Part shown: positions 1-6,625 of the stretch, piece after piece | How positions within the stretch are numbered: position 1 is the first letter of the stretch | Layout of the letters: the number at the start of each line of letters is the position of its first letter | Translations under genes and position numbers: made by a program | Assembly: GCA_023433855.1 (NCBI GenBank) | Contig: JAEYTV010000465.1 | Coordinates: 1 to 7,626 of the forward strand | Length of the DNA: 7,626 nucleotides | Origin: Pseudomonadota bacterium | Lineage (GTDB): Bacteria > Pseudomonadota > Alphaproteobacteria > Rhizobiales > Rhizobiaceae | Direction of reading: 5' to 3' | Notes under the pieces: model-generated | The model's input: only the letters and a program-made list of their open reading frames with translations | Told to the model about the DNA's origin: nothing | Database searches by the model: none

Positions 1-69
1 CGCCATGGCAGCACTCGCCATCAGCACGCTCAGCGCGCCGACTGCAGCGGATGTGGTCAAATATTTCAT
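1..69 (-). CDS. Start of an exported protein, probably ABC sugar-transporter solute-binding protein (partial)
   Basis: Only the first 23 codons lie in the window; the gene continues beyond the left edge. Read leftward from ATG at 69, they encode MKYLTTSAAVGALSVLMASA followed by AMA. This is a typical Sec signal peptide: a lysine near the N-terminus, a hydrophobic core, and an A-x-A cleavage site at the end. A strong ribosome binding site, GGAGGAGGA (complement of 77-85), sits 7 bases upstream and fixes the start. The product is therefore exported to the periplasm. Calling it the solute-binding protein of a sugar ABC transporter is an inference: such genes very often stand divergent from a LacI-family regulator, as here, and begin with a signal like this. 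Any other periplasmic protein would fit the 23 residues equally well. Confidence 0.6.
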   Translation of the reverse strand, partial: MKYLTTSAAVGALSVLMASAAMA

Positions 70-76
70 GTAGCTG

Positions 77-85
77 TCCTCCTCC
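77..85 (-). promoter_or_regulatory. Strong ribosome binding site of the leftward exported-protein gene
   Basis: On the minus strand the sequence is GGAGGAGGA, with 7 bases between it and the ATG at 69. It is close to the ideal anti-Shine-Dalgarno complement, which suggests high expression, as is usual for solute-binding proteins. Confidence 0.75.
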
Positions 86-108
86 AATGGGACGGTTCGC
101 TTCTATGC

Positions 109-169
109 GCGCGCCGTTGGAGGACAAACGCCAAGACCCCATGGCGATCATGGAGTCTTAACGGCGCGC
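109..169. repeat. Nested inverted repeats in the divergent intergenic region
   Basis: The outer arms GCGCGCCGTT (109-118) and AACGGCGCGC (160-169) are perfectly complementary over 10 bp. Inside them, AAGACCCCATG (133-143) and CATGGAGTCTT (149-159) form a second inverted repeat with 10 of 11 pairs around a 5-base centre. The right inner arm directly abuts the right outer arm. No T-run follows on either strand, so an intrinsic terminator is unlikely. The position between a leftward transporter-type gene and a LacI-family regulator makes an operator or promoter-proximal cruciform the best inference. Binding is not shown by the sequence. Confidence 0.5.
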
Positions 170-207
170 AGCTCCTCCAGAATCGACGCAGCCCAGATCG
201 ACCTTGT

Positions 208-241
208 TCCATCGGTTGAGCGCCCTTGCTCAACCGATGGA
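208..241. repeat. Perfect 14-bp inverted repeat upstream of the LacI-family gene, possible operator or leader hairpin
   Basis: Arms 208-221 (TCCATCGGTTGAGC) and 228-241 (GCTCAACCGATGGA) are perfectly complementary over 14 bp, with a 6-base centre GCCCTT. The right arm ends 60 bases before the preferred lacI-family start. There is no T-run after it on either strand, so it is not a standard terminator. The half-site TTGAGC/GCTCAA resembles LacI-family operator halves, which normally meet at a central CG, but here 6 bases separate them. It could be an operator for the adjacent regulator or a hairpin in its mRNA leader. Confidence 0.55.
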
Positions 242-301
242 GCTAGCTTGATGTAGTCCTTGAAGGATGTCAAGTTGGGCCGATCGGGAAAAGGAAATCA
301 C

Positions 302-1327
302 TTGAGCGAACAGCCTCCAGATACAAGAAGACGCACGACGATCTACGATCTCGCATCGCTTGCCGGGGCGTCGCCGACAGCCGTCAGCTCCGTTCTGAAC
401 GGGACGTGGAGAAAACGGCGCATCAGCGCGTCTTTGGCAGAGAAGATCGCCCGCATCGCCGATGAGCAGGGCTACGCGCTGAACATGCAGGCCAGCGGGC
501 TGCGCCGCGAAAAATCCAATCTCATCGGCATGATCGTCCCCAAATACGACAATCGCTATTTCGGTTCGATTGTCGAAAGTTTCGAATCGATGGCTCGCGA
601 CCGCGGGCTTTTCCCGATCATCACCTGTGCGCGGCGCGATGCCGATCTCGAGATCCAGGCGGCAAGGGAGATGATCTCGCACCAGGTCGACTGCATCATC
701 GCGACCGGCGCTACGGATCCGGACCGTATCACCGAGTTGTGCATGAATTCCGGGGTACGGTCGTTGAATCTCGACTTGCCTGGCAAGCTTGCGCCTTCGG
801 TCATCTCGGACAACCGGGGCGGGGCCAAGGCATTGGCTCTGCGCATACTCCAGGCCTCAAAGTCCGAGAGAAAGCCCGGCGAGGCGCTTCTCTACATCGG
901 GGGACGGCCGACCGACCACAACACCGCCGAACGCATACAAGGATTTCGCGACGCCCATGCCGAACTGGGCCTTGAGGTGGATGAAGGATCGGTACTGGCA
1001 CGCGGCTACTCGCCGGAGAAGGCTGAGAAGGCGCTCAGCGAATATGCTGATTGCCATGAGCGCATGCCCGCAGCTCTTTTTGTCAGCTCGACCATCACGC
1101 TCGAAGGCGTGGTGGGGTGGATTAAGACCAGCGGCAAGTATGGCGGTCGGCGCCCGCACATCGGCTGCTTCGATTGGGACCCACTGGGCTCGATACTGGA
1201 CGAAAATATCGTCATGCTGAGACAGGACGTGCCAAGGATGCTCGATGAGCTGTTTCGACTGATTGCCGAGAAGCCGACAACCGCATCGTTGATCGAGATT
1301 CCAACTATCCTGGAGCGCGCGATATAG
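302..1327 (+). CDS. LacI-family transcriptional regulator
   Basis: This is a cytoplasmic DNA-binding regulator, normally a dimer or tetramer that senses a sugar or sugar derivative. Starting from TTG at 302 the protein has 341 residues, the usual LacI-family length. The N-terminal LacI helix-turn-helix lies at about residues 14-34 (TIYDLASLAGASPTAVSSVL), the hinge-helix region at about 58-69, and a periplasmic-binding-protein-like effector domain from about 74 (NLIGMIVP) to the end. I prefer TTG 302 because AAGGAA (291-296) precedes it at good spacing and because LacI proteins begin shortly before the helix-turn-helix. TTG 275, with GAAGGA upstream, is also possible, and the frame is open back to TTG 260. 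The gene is divergent from an exported-protein gene, so it probably controls sugar uptake and itself through the inverted repeats between them. Its last codons overlap the broken end of an MFS remnant on the other strand. Confidence 0.9.
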   Translation: MSEQPPDTRRRTTIYDLASLAGASPTAVSSVLNGTWRKRRISASLAEKIARIADEQGYALNMQASGLRREKSNLIGMIVPKYDNRYFGSIVESFESMARDRGLFPIITCARRDADLEIQAAREMISHQVDCIIATGATDPDRITELCMNSGVRSLNLDLPGKLAPSVISDNRGGAKALALRILQASKSERKPGEALLYIGGRPTDHNTAERIQGFRDAHAELGLEVDEGSVLARGYSPEKAEKALSEYADCHERMPAALFVSSTITLEGVVGWIKTSGKYGGRRPHIGCFDWDPLGSILDENIVMLRQDVPRMLDELFRLIAEKPTTASLIEIPTILERAI

Positions 1328-1765
1328 CGGCTTGGGAAGATTAGGCCGACCGCGACGAAATCCATCGCCACTAGGCTACGGCCGCCGAGCCCTTGCAGGG
1401 CGCGTCCCGTCAGAAGCAACGGCATGGTCGGGCTGACGGCACTAAGGATGCAGCCGAACCCGAACAAGATGGCGGCCATACTCATCGGCGTGCGCAGGCC
1501 GAAGCGCATTATCAGCAACGCGCTTGCCGCTCCCGCGACGATTGACCCGATCTCGTAGAGCGAGACGGACCAGCCCACCAAAGCGGCCCGCCGATCTCGG
1601 CCACGATGGAAGGGAGCATGGTGGCGACGATCAGGCTGTCGGCCGCGTGCAGTCAGACGGCCAGGCAAACCACGGCCAGAGATGCCGCATAAGGGCTTCC
1701 AAGAAACTCCCTCCATGACACGATGTCTGCGTGTCCTTCCCTGCCTCAGCGCCCATGTCCGCCAT
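1315..1765 (-). pseudogene. MFS transporter remnant, N-terminal third only, with stop and frameshifts
   Basis: Read leftward from ATG at 1765, the pieces join into the N-terminus of a major facilitator superfamily drug/sugar permease. A short cytoplasmic lead (MADMGAEAGKDTQTS) is followed by FLGSPYAASLAVVCLAV, LHAADSLIVATMLPSIVAEI, and a long clean stretch with three transmembrane-type segments, including the family motif MRFGLRTPMSMAA and GRALQGLGG. Three lesions break the gene: an apparent 4-base insertion near 1715-1718 that shifts the frame between TSW and REFL, an in-frame TGA (complement of 1653-1655), and a one-base loss near 1585-1592. Homology stops around RYIAR at 1315, after about 150 of the usual 400-500 residues, so most of the transporter is gone. 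The truncated end overlaps the lacI-family stop codon by 13 bases. The gene cannot make a functional permease. The family call is based on residues recognised by eye. Confidence 0.8.
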
Positions 1766-1997
1766 GACGGTCTGACGCGGCGGATCGAACTTCTCTTGGC
1801 GCTCCGCGACAAGATGGCGATGTGCATTGGCTTCGGATGCCTGAGCGTGAAACGACGGGAAGATCGATGTTGCGCCTCAGATCTGCCCTACGACTGTCCT
1901 CTCACTTTTGTGACTTTCTCGCACCGCCCTCTGGTACTGGCCGCGCAAAGCTTTTAGCTCTGGTCTCTCCTTGTTTTCCCATTGTTAGAGACGACGC
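1766..1997. other. Gap between the MFS remnant and the dehydrogenase, no gene recognised
   Basis: These 232 bases separate two divergently oriented coding regions and should hold the dehydrogenase promoter. On the minus strand the MFS frame stays open upstream of ATG 1765 to a TGA near 1880 but offers no alternative start codon. On the plus strand short open frames exist but have no recognisable protein character. The stretch 1905-1985 is less GC-rich and T-rich, compatible with a promoter, but I could not define convincing -35 and -10 boxes. Confidence 0.35.
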
Positions 1998-3299
1998 ATG
2001 GCCGAGCCCTCTCTATTCGCCCGCTTTGTTGCCCTTGTCGGCCAAGGCGCCGTTGTCATTCGTCATTCGGGAGATGGCTCGCGGGAGCCGGCATACGGCA
2101 CTGCGCCGGTCATTCCGGTGGCCAAACCGCAGGGCAAGATACCGACCTTGAAGATGCCAACGGCCAAGGGCTGGGAGGGCGAGCATAAGCCAACGGCGGC
2201 CGCCGGGCTCAAGGTCAATGCCTTTGCGCGGGGTTTGGTGCATCCGCGCAATATGCATGTGCTGCCCAATGGCGATGTGCTGGTGGCTGAATCGATGGGC
2301 GAATCGGGAAACCCACGCACTTTGTTCGACTATGCCATGTCGGCCACGATGCAGCGGGCGCGCGCTTCTGGCGCCAGCCCCAACCGCGTGACGCTGCTGC
2401 GCGATGCCGACGGCGACGGAGTGGCCGAGGAAAGTCACGCCTATATCGAGAATGTGCGGCAGCCTTTCGGCATCGCGCTTGTCGGGGAGACGCTTTATGT
2501 CGGGGCCAGCGACGCGCTTCTGGCCTATCCCTACGAGGTGAGCGCGACCAGAATCACGAAGCCGGCAAGAAAGCTGATGGATCTGGTTCCTGGCGGGCAT
2601 TGGACGCGTAATCTGATCGCCAGCAAGGACGGCACCAAGCTTTATGTGGCTGTGGGGTCACTGACCAATATCGGCGAGAACGGCATGGCGGCGGAAGAAA
2701 ACCGCGCCTGCATTCATGAATATGATCTAGAATCGGGGCAGTCCCGTATCTTTGCCGGTGGATTGCGCAATCCTGTGGGCATGGCCTGGGAGCCCGAGGA
2801 AGGAATGCTCTGGACGGTTGTCAATGAGCGTGACGGGCTGGGCGATGAGACGCCGCCTGACTATTTGACGTCGGTGCGCGCCGGCGGGTTTTATGGCTGG
2901 CCCTACTGCTACTGGAACCGGGTGGTGGACGATAGGGTGCCGCAGGACGACGCCAAGTTGGCCTCGGCGCTGCAGCCCGATTATGCGCTGGGCGGGCATA
3001 CAGCCTCACTGGGGCTTTGCTGGCTGCCCGACGGGACACTGCCGGGCTTTCCGGCGGGCATGGCCATCGGCCAACACGGGTCTTGGAACCGCTCCAAGCT
3101 CTCCGGCTATAAGCTCGCGTTCGTCGCCTTTGAGAATGGCAAGCCTGTGGGAGTGCCGCACGAAATTCTCACCGGTTTCTTGTCGGCGGACGAGAAGTAT
3201 TCCTATGGTCGCCCGGTCGGGGTGGCATTGGCGGCCGACGGCGCGGTGTTGATGGCGGACGATGTGGGCGACGTCATCTGGCGCGTCACCGGCGCCTAA
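1998..3299 (+). CDS. PQQ-dependent sorbosone/aldose sugar dehydrogenase family protein
   Basis: The family oxidises sugars or sugar aldehydes (L-sorbosone, aldoses) at the C1 position with pyrroloquinoline quinone and calcium, usually in the periplasm, on a six-bladed beta-propeller. The 433 residues match the family length and hold its hallmark motifs in order: HPRNMHVLPNGDVLVAES (82-99), a calcium-type DADGDG (136-141), PGGHWTRN with the putative catalytic His201, EENRACIHEYD (233-243), GLRNPVGMAW (255-264), VVNERDGLGD (274-283), GGFYGWPY (296-303), IGQHGSWNRSKLSGYK (357-372) and YGRPVGVAL (403-411). ATG 1998 is the first start after an in-frame TAG at 1986-1988; the ribosome binding site (AGAGA, 1987-1991) is weak. 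There is no convincing signal peptide or membrane anchor in residues 1-40, unusual for an enzyme that must meet PQQ outside the cytoplasm. The downstream neighbour is a lactonase-type remnant, which suggests a former oxidise-then-hydrolyse pathway. The substrate is not known. Confidence 0.85.
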   Translation: MAEPSLFARFVALVGQGAVVIRHSGDGSREPAYGTAPVIPVAKPQGKIPTLKMPTAKGWEGEHKPTAAAGLKVNAFARGLVHPRNMHVLPNGDVLVAESMGESGNPRTLFDYAMSATMQRARASGASPNRVTLLRDADGDGVAEESHAYIENVRQPFGIALVGETLYVGASDALLAYPYEVSATRITKPARKLMDLVPGGHWTRNLIASKDGTKLYVAVGSLTNIGENGMAAEENRACIHEYDLESGQSRIFAGGLRNPVGMAWEPEEGMLWTVVNERDGLGDETPPDYLTSVRAGGFYGWPYCYWNRVVDDRVPQDDAKLASALQPDYALGGHTASLGLCWLPDGTLPGFPAGMAIGQHGSWNRSKLSGYKLAFVAFENGKPVGVPHEILTGFLSADEKYSYGRPVGVALAADGAVLMADDVGDVIWRVTGA

Positions 3300-3551
3300 G
3301 AAGTGGGGCCGACTTTTGCCGTGGATTGGTGCCCGCCCTTATAGCGGACTGTCGGCAGGCGGCATCATACCGGCCGCGCCAAATGCCGGAGCGAGGCTCC
3401 AATCATGCGGTTATCGATTGGGGTAACGGCTGAGCCGTATGCCCCGCCCAAAAAAACGAAAAACTCGTATGCAATTGATCCGGCCGATGGTTGGCGGTCC
3501 GGCACTGATGGCGTTGCATGCAAGCCCCATCCAGAATCCGGACGCTTCACC
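3300..3551. other. Gap between dehydrogenase and SMP-30 remnant, no gene supported
   Basis: The 252 bases contain two small perfect hairpins, GGAGC-GAG-GCTCC (3388-3400) and ACGGC-TGA-GCCGT (3426-3438), and an A7 run at 3452-3458. Neither hairpin is followed by a T-run, so no intrinsic terminator is supported. The reading frame of the SMP-30 remnant stays open back to ATG 3405, but those 49 residues show no family similarity and I treat them as non-coding. A promoter for the SMP-30 gene may lie here, but I cannot place it. Confidence 0.35.
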
Positions 3552-4154
3552 ATGATTTCCATGAAAACCATTGCAACGGGACTGCGCTTTCCCGAAGGCC
3601 CGATCGCCATGGACGACGGGTCCGTCATCCTCGTCGAGATCGAGGCGCGCACCTTAGTGCGCATAGGCGCCGACGGCGCGCGCAGCGTCATTGTTGAGCT
3701 CGAAGGTGGGCCGAACGGGGCGGCGCTTGGTCCAGACGGCAAGGTCTATGTCTGCAACAATGGCGGCTTCGCGTGGATCGAGGACGAAAAGGGCCTGCGC
3801 CCGCACGGCGCGCCGCAGGGCGATCCCGTTGGCTGGATCGAGCGGGTCGACCTTGCGACGGCTCGGGTCGAGCGGCTCTACGAGGGTGAGGGGCCGGTCA
3901 AGTTCCGTGGTCCCAACGACATCGTCTTCGACCGATCCGGCGGTTTCTGGTTCACCGACGCTGGAAAGGTGAACCCGCGCATGGTGCATCGGGGTGGCGT
4001 CTACTATGGCCGTATCGACGGATCGGCGCTGGTCGAGGCCATCCATCCGATGTGGCAGGCCAACGGCATCGGCCTGTCGCCGCAGGAAGACAGACTCTAC
4101 GTCGCAGAAACCGTGACCGGCCGGCTCTGGGCTTTCGAGCTATTTCGACAGTAA
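3552..4154 (+). pseudogene. SMP-30/gluconolactonase-family protein, 3'-truncated
   Basis: SMP-30/LRE-type proteins are calcium-dependent beta-propeller lactonases that open sugar lactones to the acids. From ATG 3552 the frame gives 200 residues; the family usually has about 290-310. Recognisable elements are TGLRFPEGPIAM with the metal-ligand type Glu15, the repeated propeller turns GPNGAALGPDGKVYVCNNGG (53-72), RGPNDIVFDRSGGFWFTD (119-136, Asn122), and NGIGLSPQEDRLYVAETVTG (171-190). Similarity ends at WAFEL (residue 197); the last residues FRQ and the stop come from reading another gene out of frame. The last two or so propeller blades are therefore missing and the product is very likely inactive. 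The start was chosen because similarity begins at MKTIATGLRFPEGP; ATG 3561 is equally possible. The sequence upstream has no good ribosome binding site. The break joins it to a TetR remnant at about 4139-4142. Confidence 0.8.
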
Positions 4155-4590
4155 GAACACGCTGCTCATGATGATCCTGACGGAGGTTGCCGCGGTTGCT
4201 GTCGACATCCTCGGTAATCCGCCGGAGGACGTCCGGAACGATCCGGCGGATCACCTGCGCTGGATGATCGAGACCCACATCCGCCTGACTGAAACGCTGC
4301 AGGCTTGGTTCGTCTTTGCTTTCATGGAGGCAAAGGCCTTTCCGCGGCCGGCCCGGCGGGTCGCGGTTGACAGCGAAGCGGCGACCGAGGGCATGTTCGC
4401 CGAGGTGCTGCGCCGCGGGCGCGACGAACGTCGCTTCAGCCTCGACAATCCCGAACTTACCGCCGCTCTCATCAAGCCGCTGCTTCAGGACTGGTATGTC
4501 AAGCGATCGAAATACCGGCGACGCAACACGACCATCGACGACTATATTGCTATTGTCAGCCATTTCGTTGAGACCGCGATCAAGGCCTGA
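4141..4590 (+). pseudogene. TetR-family regulator remnant lacking the DNA-binding domain
   Basis: From codon TAT at 4141 an open frame of 149 residues begins YFDSKNTLLMMILTEVAA, the exact place where the TetR helix-turn-helix ends (Y-x-Y-F-x-S-K), and continues through an all-helical ligand-binding and dimerisation domain to a normal stop at 4588-4590. The preceding 45 or so residues, which would bind DNA, are absent and replaced by the SMP-30 remnant in a different frame. The first in-frame ATG is at 4168, 14 bases after the SMP-30 stop, with no ribosome binding site. Even if translated, the product could not bind DNA as a TetR repressor does. The effector is unknown. The rest of the frame has no internal lesion, which suggests a recent break. 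Confidence 0.8.
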
Positions 4591-4635
4591 CGCTGCCATC
4601 AAAGCAATTCAGTGGGTTAGATGGGTCGCAAAGGT

Positions 4636-5952
4636 TCAGGGCAACCGTAGCGTGACTTCAAACCCGTCTCCCCGCGCGGGGACCGGTGAGGTGAATTGAA
4701 GCGTTCCGCCCATTTGACGCACAAGCATGTCGCTGATAGCGAGTCCGAGGCCTGAACCTTCGGCGGTGGACCGTCCTCGACGGAAGCGCACGGCCAATTG
4801 CTTCAGCTCCACGGCCGGCACGGCCTGTCCGCCATTCGCGATGGAAACTTTTCCGTTGCCGCCAACGATGATCTCGACAGGCGCCGTAGCATCTCCGTGC
4901 ACAAGGGCGTTCTCGATGAGATTTCGGAATACGATCCCCAGCGCATCGACATCTACATTGCGCACGATCGGCTTGCCGCCGGAATGATCGGCATAGCGCA
5001 CCCTCCCTGCGTAGTCGGGCTTTCGTTCGAAATCTTCTACCACCAGTTCAAGGATCGAGACGATGTCCGTGGGCTCGACGGCCAGTCCAATCCCGGATTC
5101 AGCGCGGGCAAGCTGGAGCAATTTTTCGGAGAGACGACCGAGCGAAGACAAGGTCTTCTCGATCTGACCGGCGCGAAGCTTTGACGGACCTTCGGGCAAT
5201 TCTGCGAGGAGCAGTTGCGTCTGCGCCAGTGCGCCGGCAATAGGCGTGCGCAGTTCATGGGCGCTGTTCGACGCGAAAGCCCGTTCAGCATCCAAGGCTG
5301 TTCTCAGGCGCTCGAAAAGTCGATTGACCGAGATGCCTATTGCTTCCAGTTCGCGCGGAAGCCCGGCGATTGTCATGGGGGAAAGATTGGCTCCGTCGCG
5401 TGCGCCGATCTCGGTACTCAGCAACTCCACCGGTTTCAATGACCGGCGTACAAGGACCCAGATGATGAGCATGTTGAGCGGCGCCAGGAAAACCAACGGG
5501 ATAAGCAGCGAGACGGCGCCCTCCCTCATCGCTTCGCTGCGATGCTCCAGTTGATCGGCTACTTGCAGGAAAAGCGTGCCGCTCACCGCCTCCTCGGTAT
5601 AGATTCGGTTTTCTGCGGTGTCGTGAAATCCGCGCTTCAGCGGAGCGTCGAACGGTTCTCGTTGCGCGTCATGAGAACGCAGAAGCACGCGACCCTCACC
5701 ATCCCGAACCTGATAGGTCAGGTATTCTTCCTCCCCTGCACTGCTTTTGGCCACGCTCGATGAGTCATTGAAGCTTTCACGCTGGAAGAGGTCGTTCACG
5801 ACAAGCGGCATCAGACGCTGGGCGGTCTCCTGCAGCGCGCTGTCGAAGACCTCATCGAATTCCTCGCGCATCACAAGCGCGCCTATTCCGGCAGCGGCGA
5901 CCCAGAACAGAATGGTCGCACAGGTCAGCCAAAGCATGAGCTTGCGTGTCAT
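4636..5952 (-). CDS. Two-component sensor histidine kinase (QseC/TctE-like)
   Basis: This is an inner-membrane kinase that senses a periplasmic signal and phosphorylates the response regulator encoded just upstream. The 438 residues show an N-terminal membrane helix (about 7-27), a periplasmic domain (about 28-146) starting REEFDEVFDSALQETAQRL as in QseC/TctE-type kinases, a second helix (about 147-168), a HAMP-like linker, the dimerisation box FASNSAHELRTPIAG with His232, the N-box RNLIENALVHG (343-353, Asn348), and the G2 box GSGLGLAI (399-406). The G1 position reads IANGGQAVP (371-379), with Asn373 where many kinases have Asp. ATG 5952 lies 13 bases after the regulator's stop, with no clear ribosome binding site, so translation is probably coupled. 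The signal cannot be read from the sequence; the genes across the promoter suggest envelope stress or metal/cationic ligands, which is inference. Confidence 0.93.
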   Translation of the reverse strand: MTRKLMLWLTCATILFWVAAAGIGALVMREEFDEVFDSALQETAQRLMPLVVNDLFQRESFNDSSSVAKSSAGEEEYLTYQVRDGEGRVLLRSHDAQREPFDAPLKRGFHDTAENRIYTEEAVSGTLFLQVADQLEHRSEAMREGAVSLLIPLVFLAPLNMLIIWVLVRRSLKPVELLSTEIGARDGANLSPMTIAGLPRELEAIGISVNRLFERLRTALDAERAFASNSAHELRTPIAGALAQTQLLLAELPEGPSKLRAGQIEKTLSSLGRLSEKLLQLARAESGIGLAVEPTDIVSILELVVEDFERKPDYAGRVRYADHSGGKPIVRNVDVDALGIVFRNLIENALVHGDATAPVEIIVGGNGKVSIANGGQAVPAVELKQLAVRFRRGRSTAEGSGLGLAISDMLVRQMGGTLQFTSPVPARGDGFEVTLRLP

Positions 5953-5965
5953 GGGCAGGCCGCTT

Positions 5966-6625
5966 TCATCTGTGGCCGAACCTGTACCCTACACCTCGAA
6001 CGGTGGCTATGCGCTCGGCGCCGAGCTTTTTTCGCAGCCGGCTGATGTAGACCTCGACAGCGTTGCTTTCGATCTCCGCGCCAAACGCGTAGAGCGCCTC
6101 CTCGAGCTGCGTCTTGGACACCAGAAAACCCGGTCGGCGCAGCAGGCTGTCGAGGACCGACCATTCCCGAGCCGTCAGTTCGATGACCTTGCCGTCGAGT
6201 TCCACGTGCCGATCGGCAGGGCGTATCGTTAACGAATCGAAGGTCAATGACGGATTGGCATGATTGGTGTAGCGGCGCGCAACGGCGTGGATTCTGGCTG
6301 ACAGTTCGCCGAGATCGAACGGCTTGACCAAATAGTCGTCCGCTCCTGCGTTCAGCCCTTCTATTCGGTCCGATATCTGGTCACGCGCCGTCAGCACGAT
6401 GACCGGGGTTTCATCCGATCTGCGGCGCATCGCTTTAAGGAAGCTTACGCCATTACCGTCGGGCAGCTGAAGGTCGAGTAGAACCAACCCATAGGTCACC
6501 ACGCCGGCGTATTCGTTGGCGGCGCCCAAGGTCTTGGCCCAATCAACGGCGTGTCCGTCGGCTGCGGCGTAGTCGCGAACTGCGCCGCCAATAGCTGCGT
6601 CGTCCTCGACAAGCAGGATTCTCAT
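5966..6625 (-). CDS. OmpR/PhoB-family response regulator
   Basis: This is a cytoplasmic transcription factor activated by phosphorylation from the adjacent kinase. The 219 residues contain a receiver domain with the acidic pocket ED8D9, phospho-acceptor Asp51 in LVLLDLQLPDGNG, Thr79 in VIVLTAR and Lys101 in YLVKPFD, then a winged-helix DNA-binding domain (about 124-217) with LTAREWSVLDSLLRRPG and AVEVYISRLRKKL, ending in the typical VRGVGYRF. It is closest in appearance to the QseB/PmrA/TctD group. The ATG at 6625 has AAGG at suitable spacing upstream. It is the first gene of the leftward regulator-kinase operon, and its promoter region, shared with the divergent PepSY-like gene, holds tandem repeats likely to be its own binding site. 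Confidence 0.95.
   Translation of the reverse strand: MRILLVEDDAAIGGAVRDYAAADGHAVDWAKTLGAANEYAGVVTYGLVLLDLQLPDGNGVSFLKAMRRRSDETPVIVLTARDQISDRIEGLNAGADDYLVKPFDLGELSARIHAVARRYTNHANPSLTFDSLTIRPADRHVELDGKVIELTAREWSVLDSLLRRPGFLVSKTQLEEALYAFGAEIESNAVEVYISRLRKKLGAERIATVRGVGYRFGHR

Noticed and set aside
260..301. Upstream extension of the LacI-family protein to TTG 260
   Set aside because: No ribosome binding site at workable distance from 260, and the extra residues precede the helix-turn-helix without family similarity. TTG 302 has AAGGAA upstream. TTG 275 remains possible.
1323..1330. TATAGCGG shared with 3340-3347 as a recombination repeat
   Set aside because: An 8-base match in 7.6 kb is expected by chance, and the second copy is not at a gene break.
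1682..1957. Rightward 91-residue open frame over the MFS start
   Set aside because: It runs antisense to the recognisable MFS N-terminus and has no protein-like character of its own.
2013..2600. Leftward 195-residue open frame inside the dehydrogenase
   Set aside because: Shadow of the GC-rich coding strand; the plus-strand product carries all family motifs.
3388..3438. Two small hairpins after the dehydrogenase gene as a terminator
   Set aside because: Stems are only 5 bp and neither is followed by a T-run on either strand.
3405..3551. N-terminal extension of the SMP-30 remnant to ATG 3405
   Set aside because: The 49 residues have no SMP-30 similarity, which starts at MKTIATGLRFPEGP, and there is no ribosome binding site.
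4669..4682. Perfect palindrome TCCCCGCGCGGGGA near the end of the kinase gene
   Set aside because: It lies in codons for the conserved kinase C-terminus (PARGDG) and has no following T-run, so it is best explained by GC-rich coding, not a terminator.
5747..6232. Rightward 161-residue open frame across the kinase-regulator boundary
   Set aside because: Antisense shadow of two clearly recognised genes; no independent start signal or family similarity.
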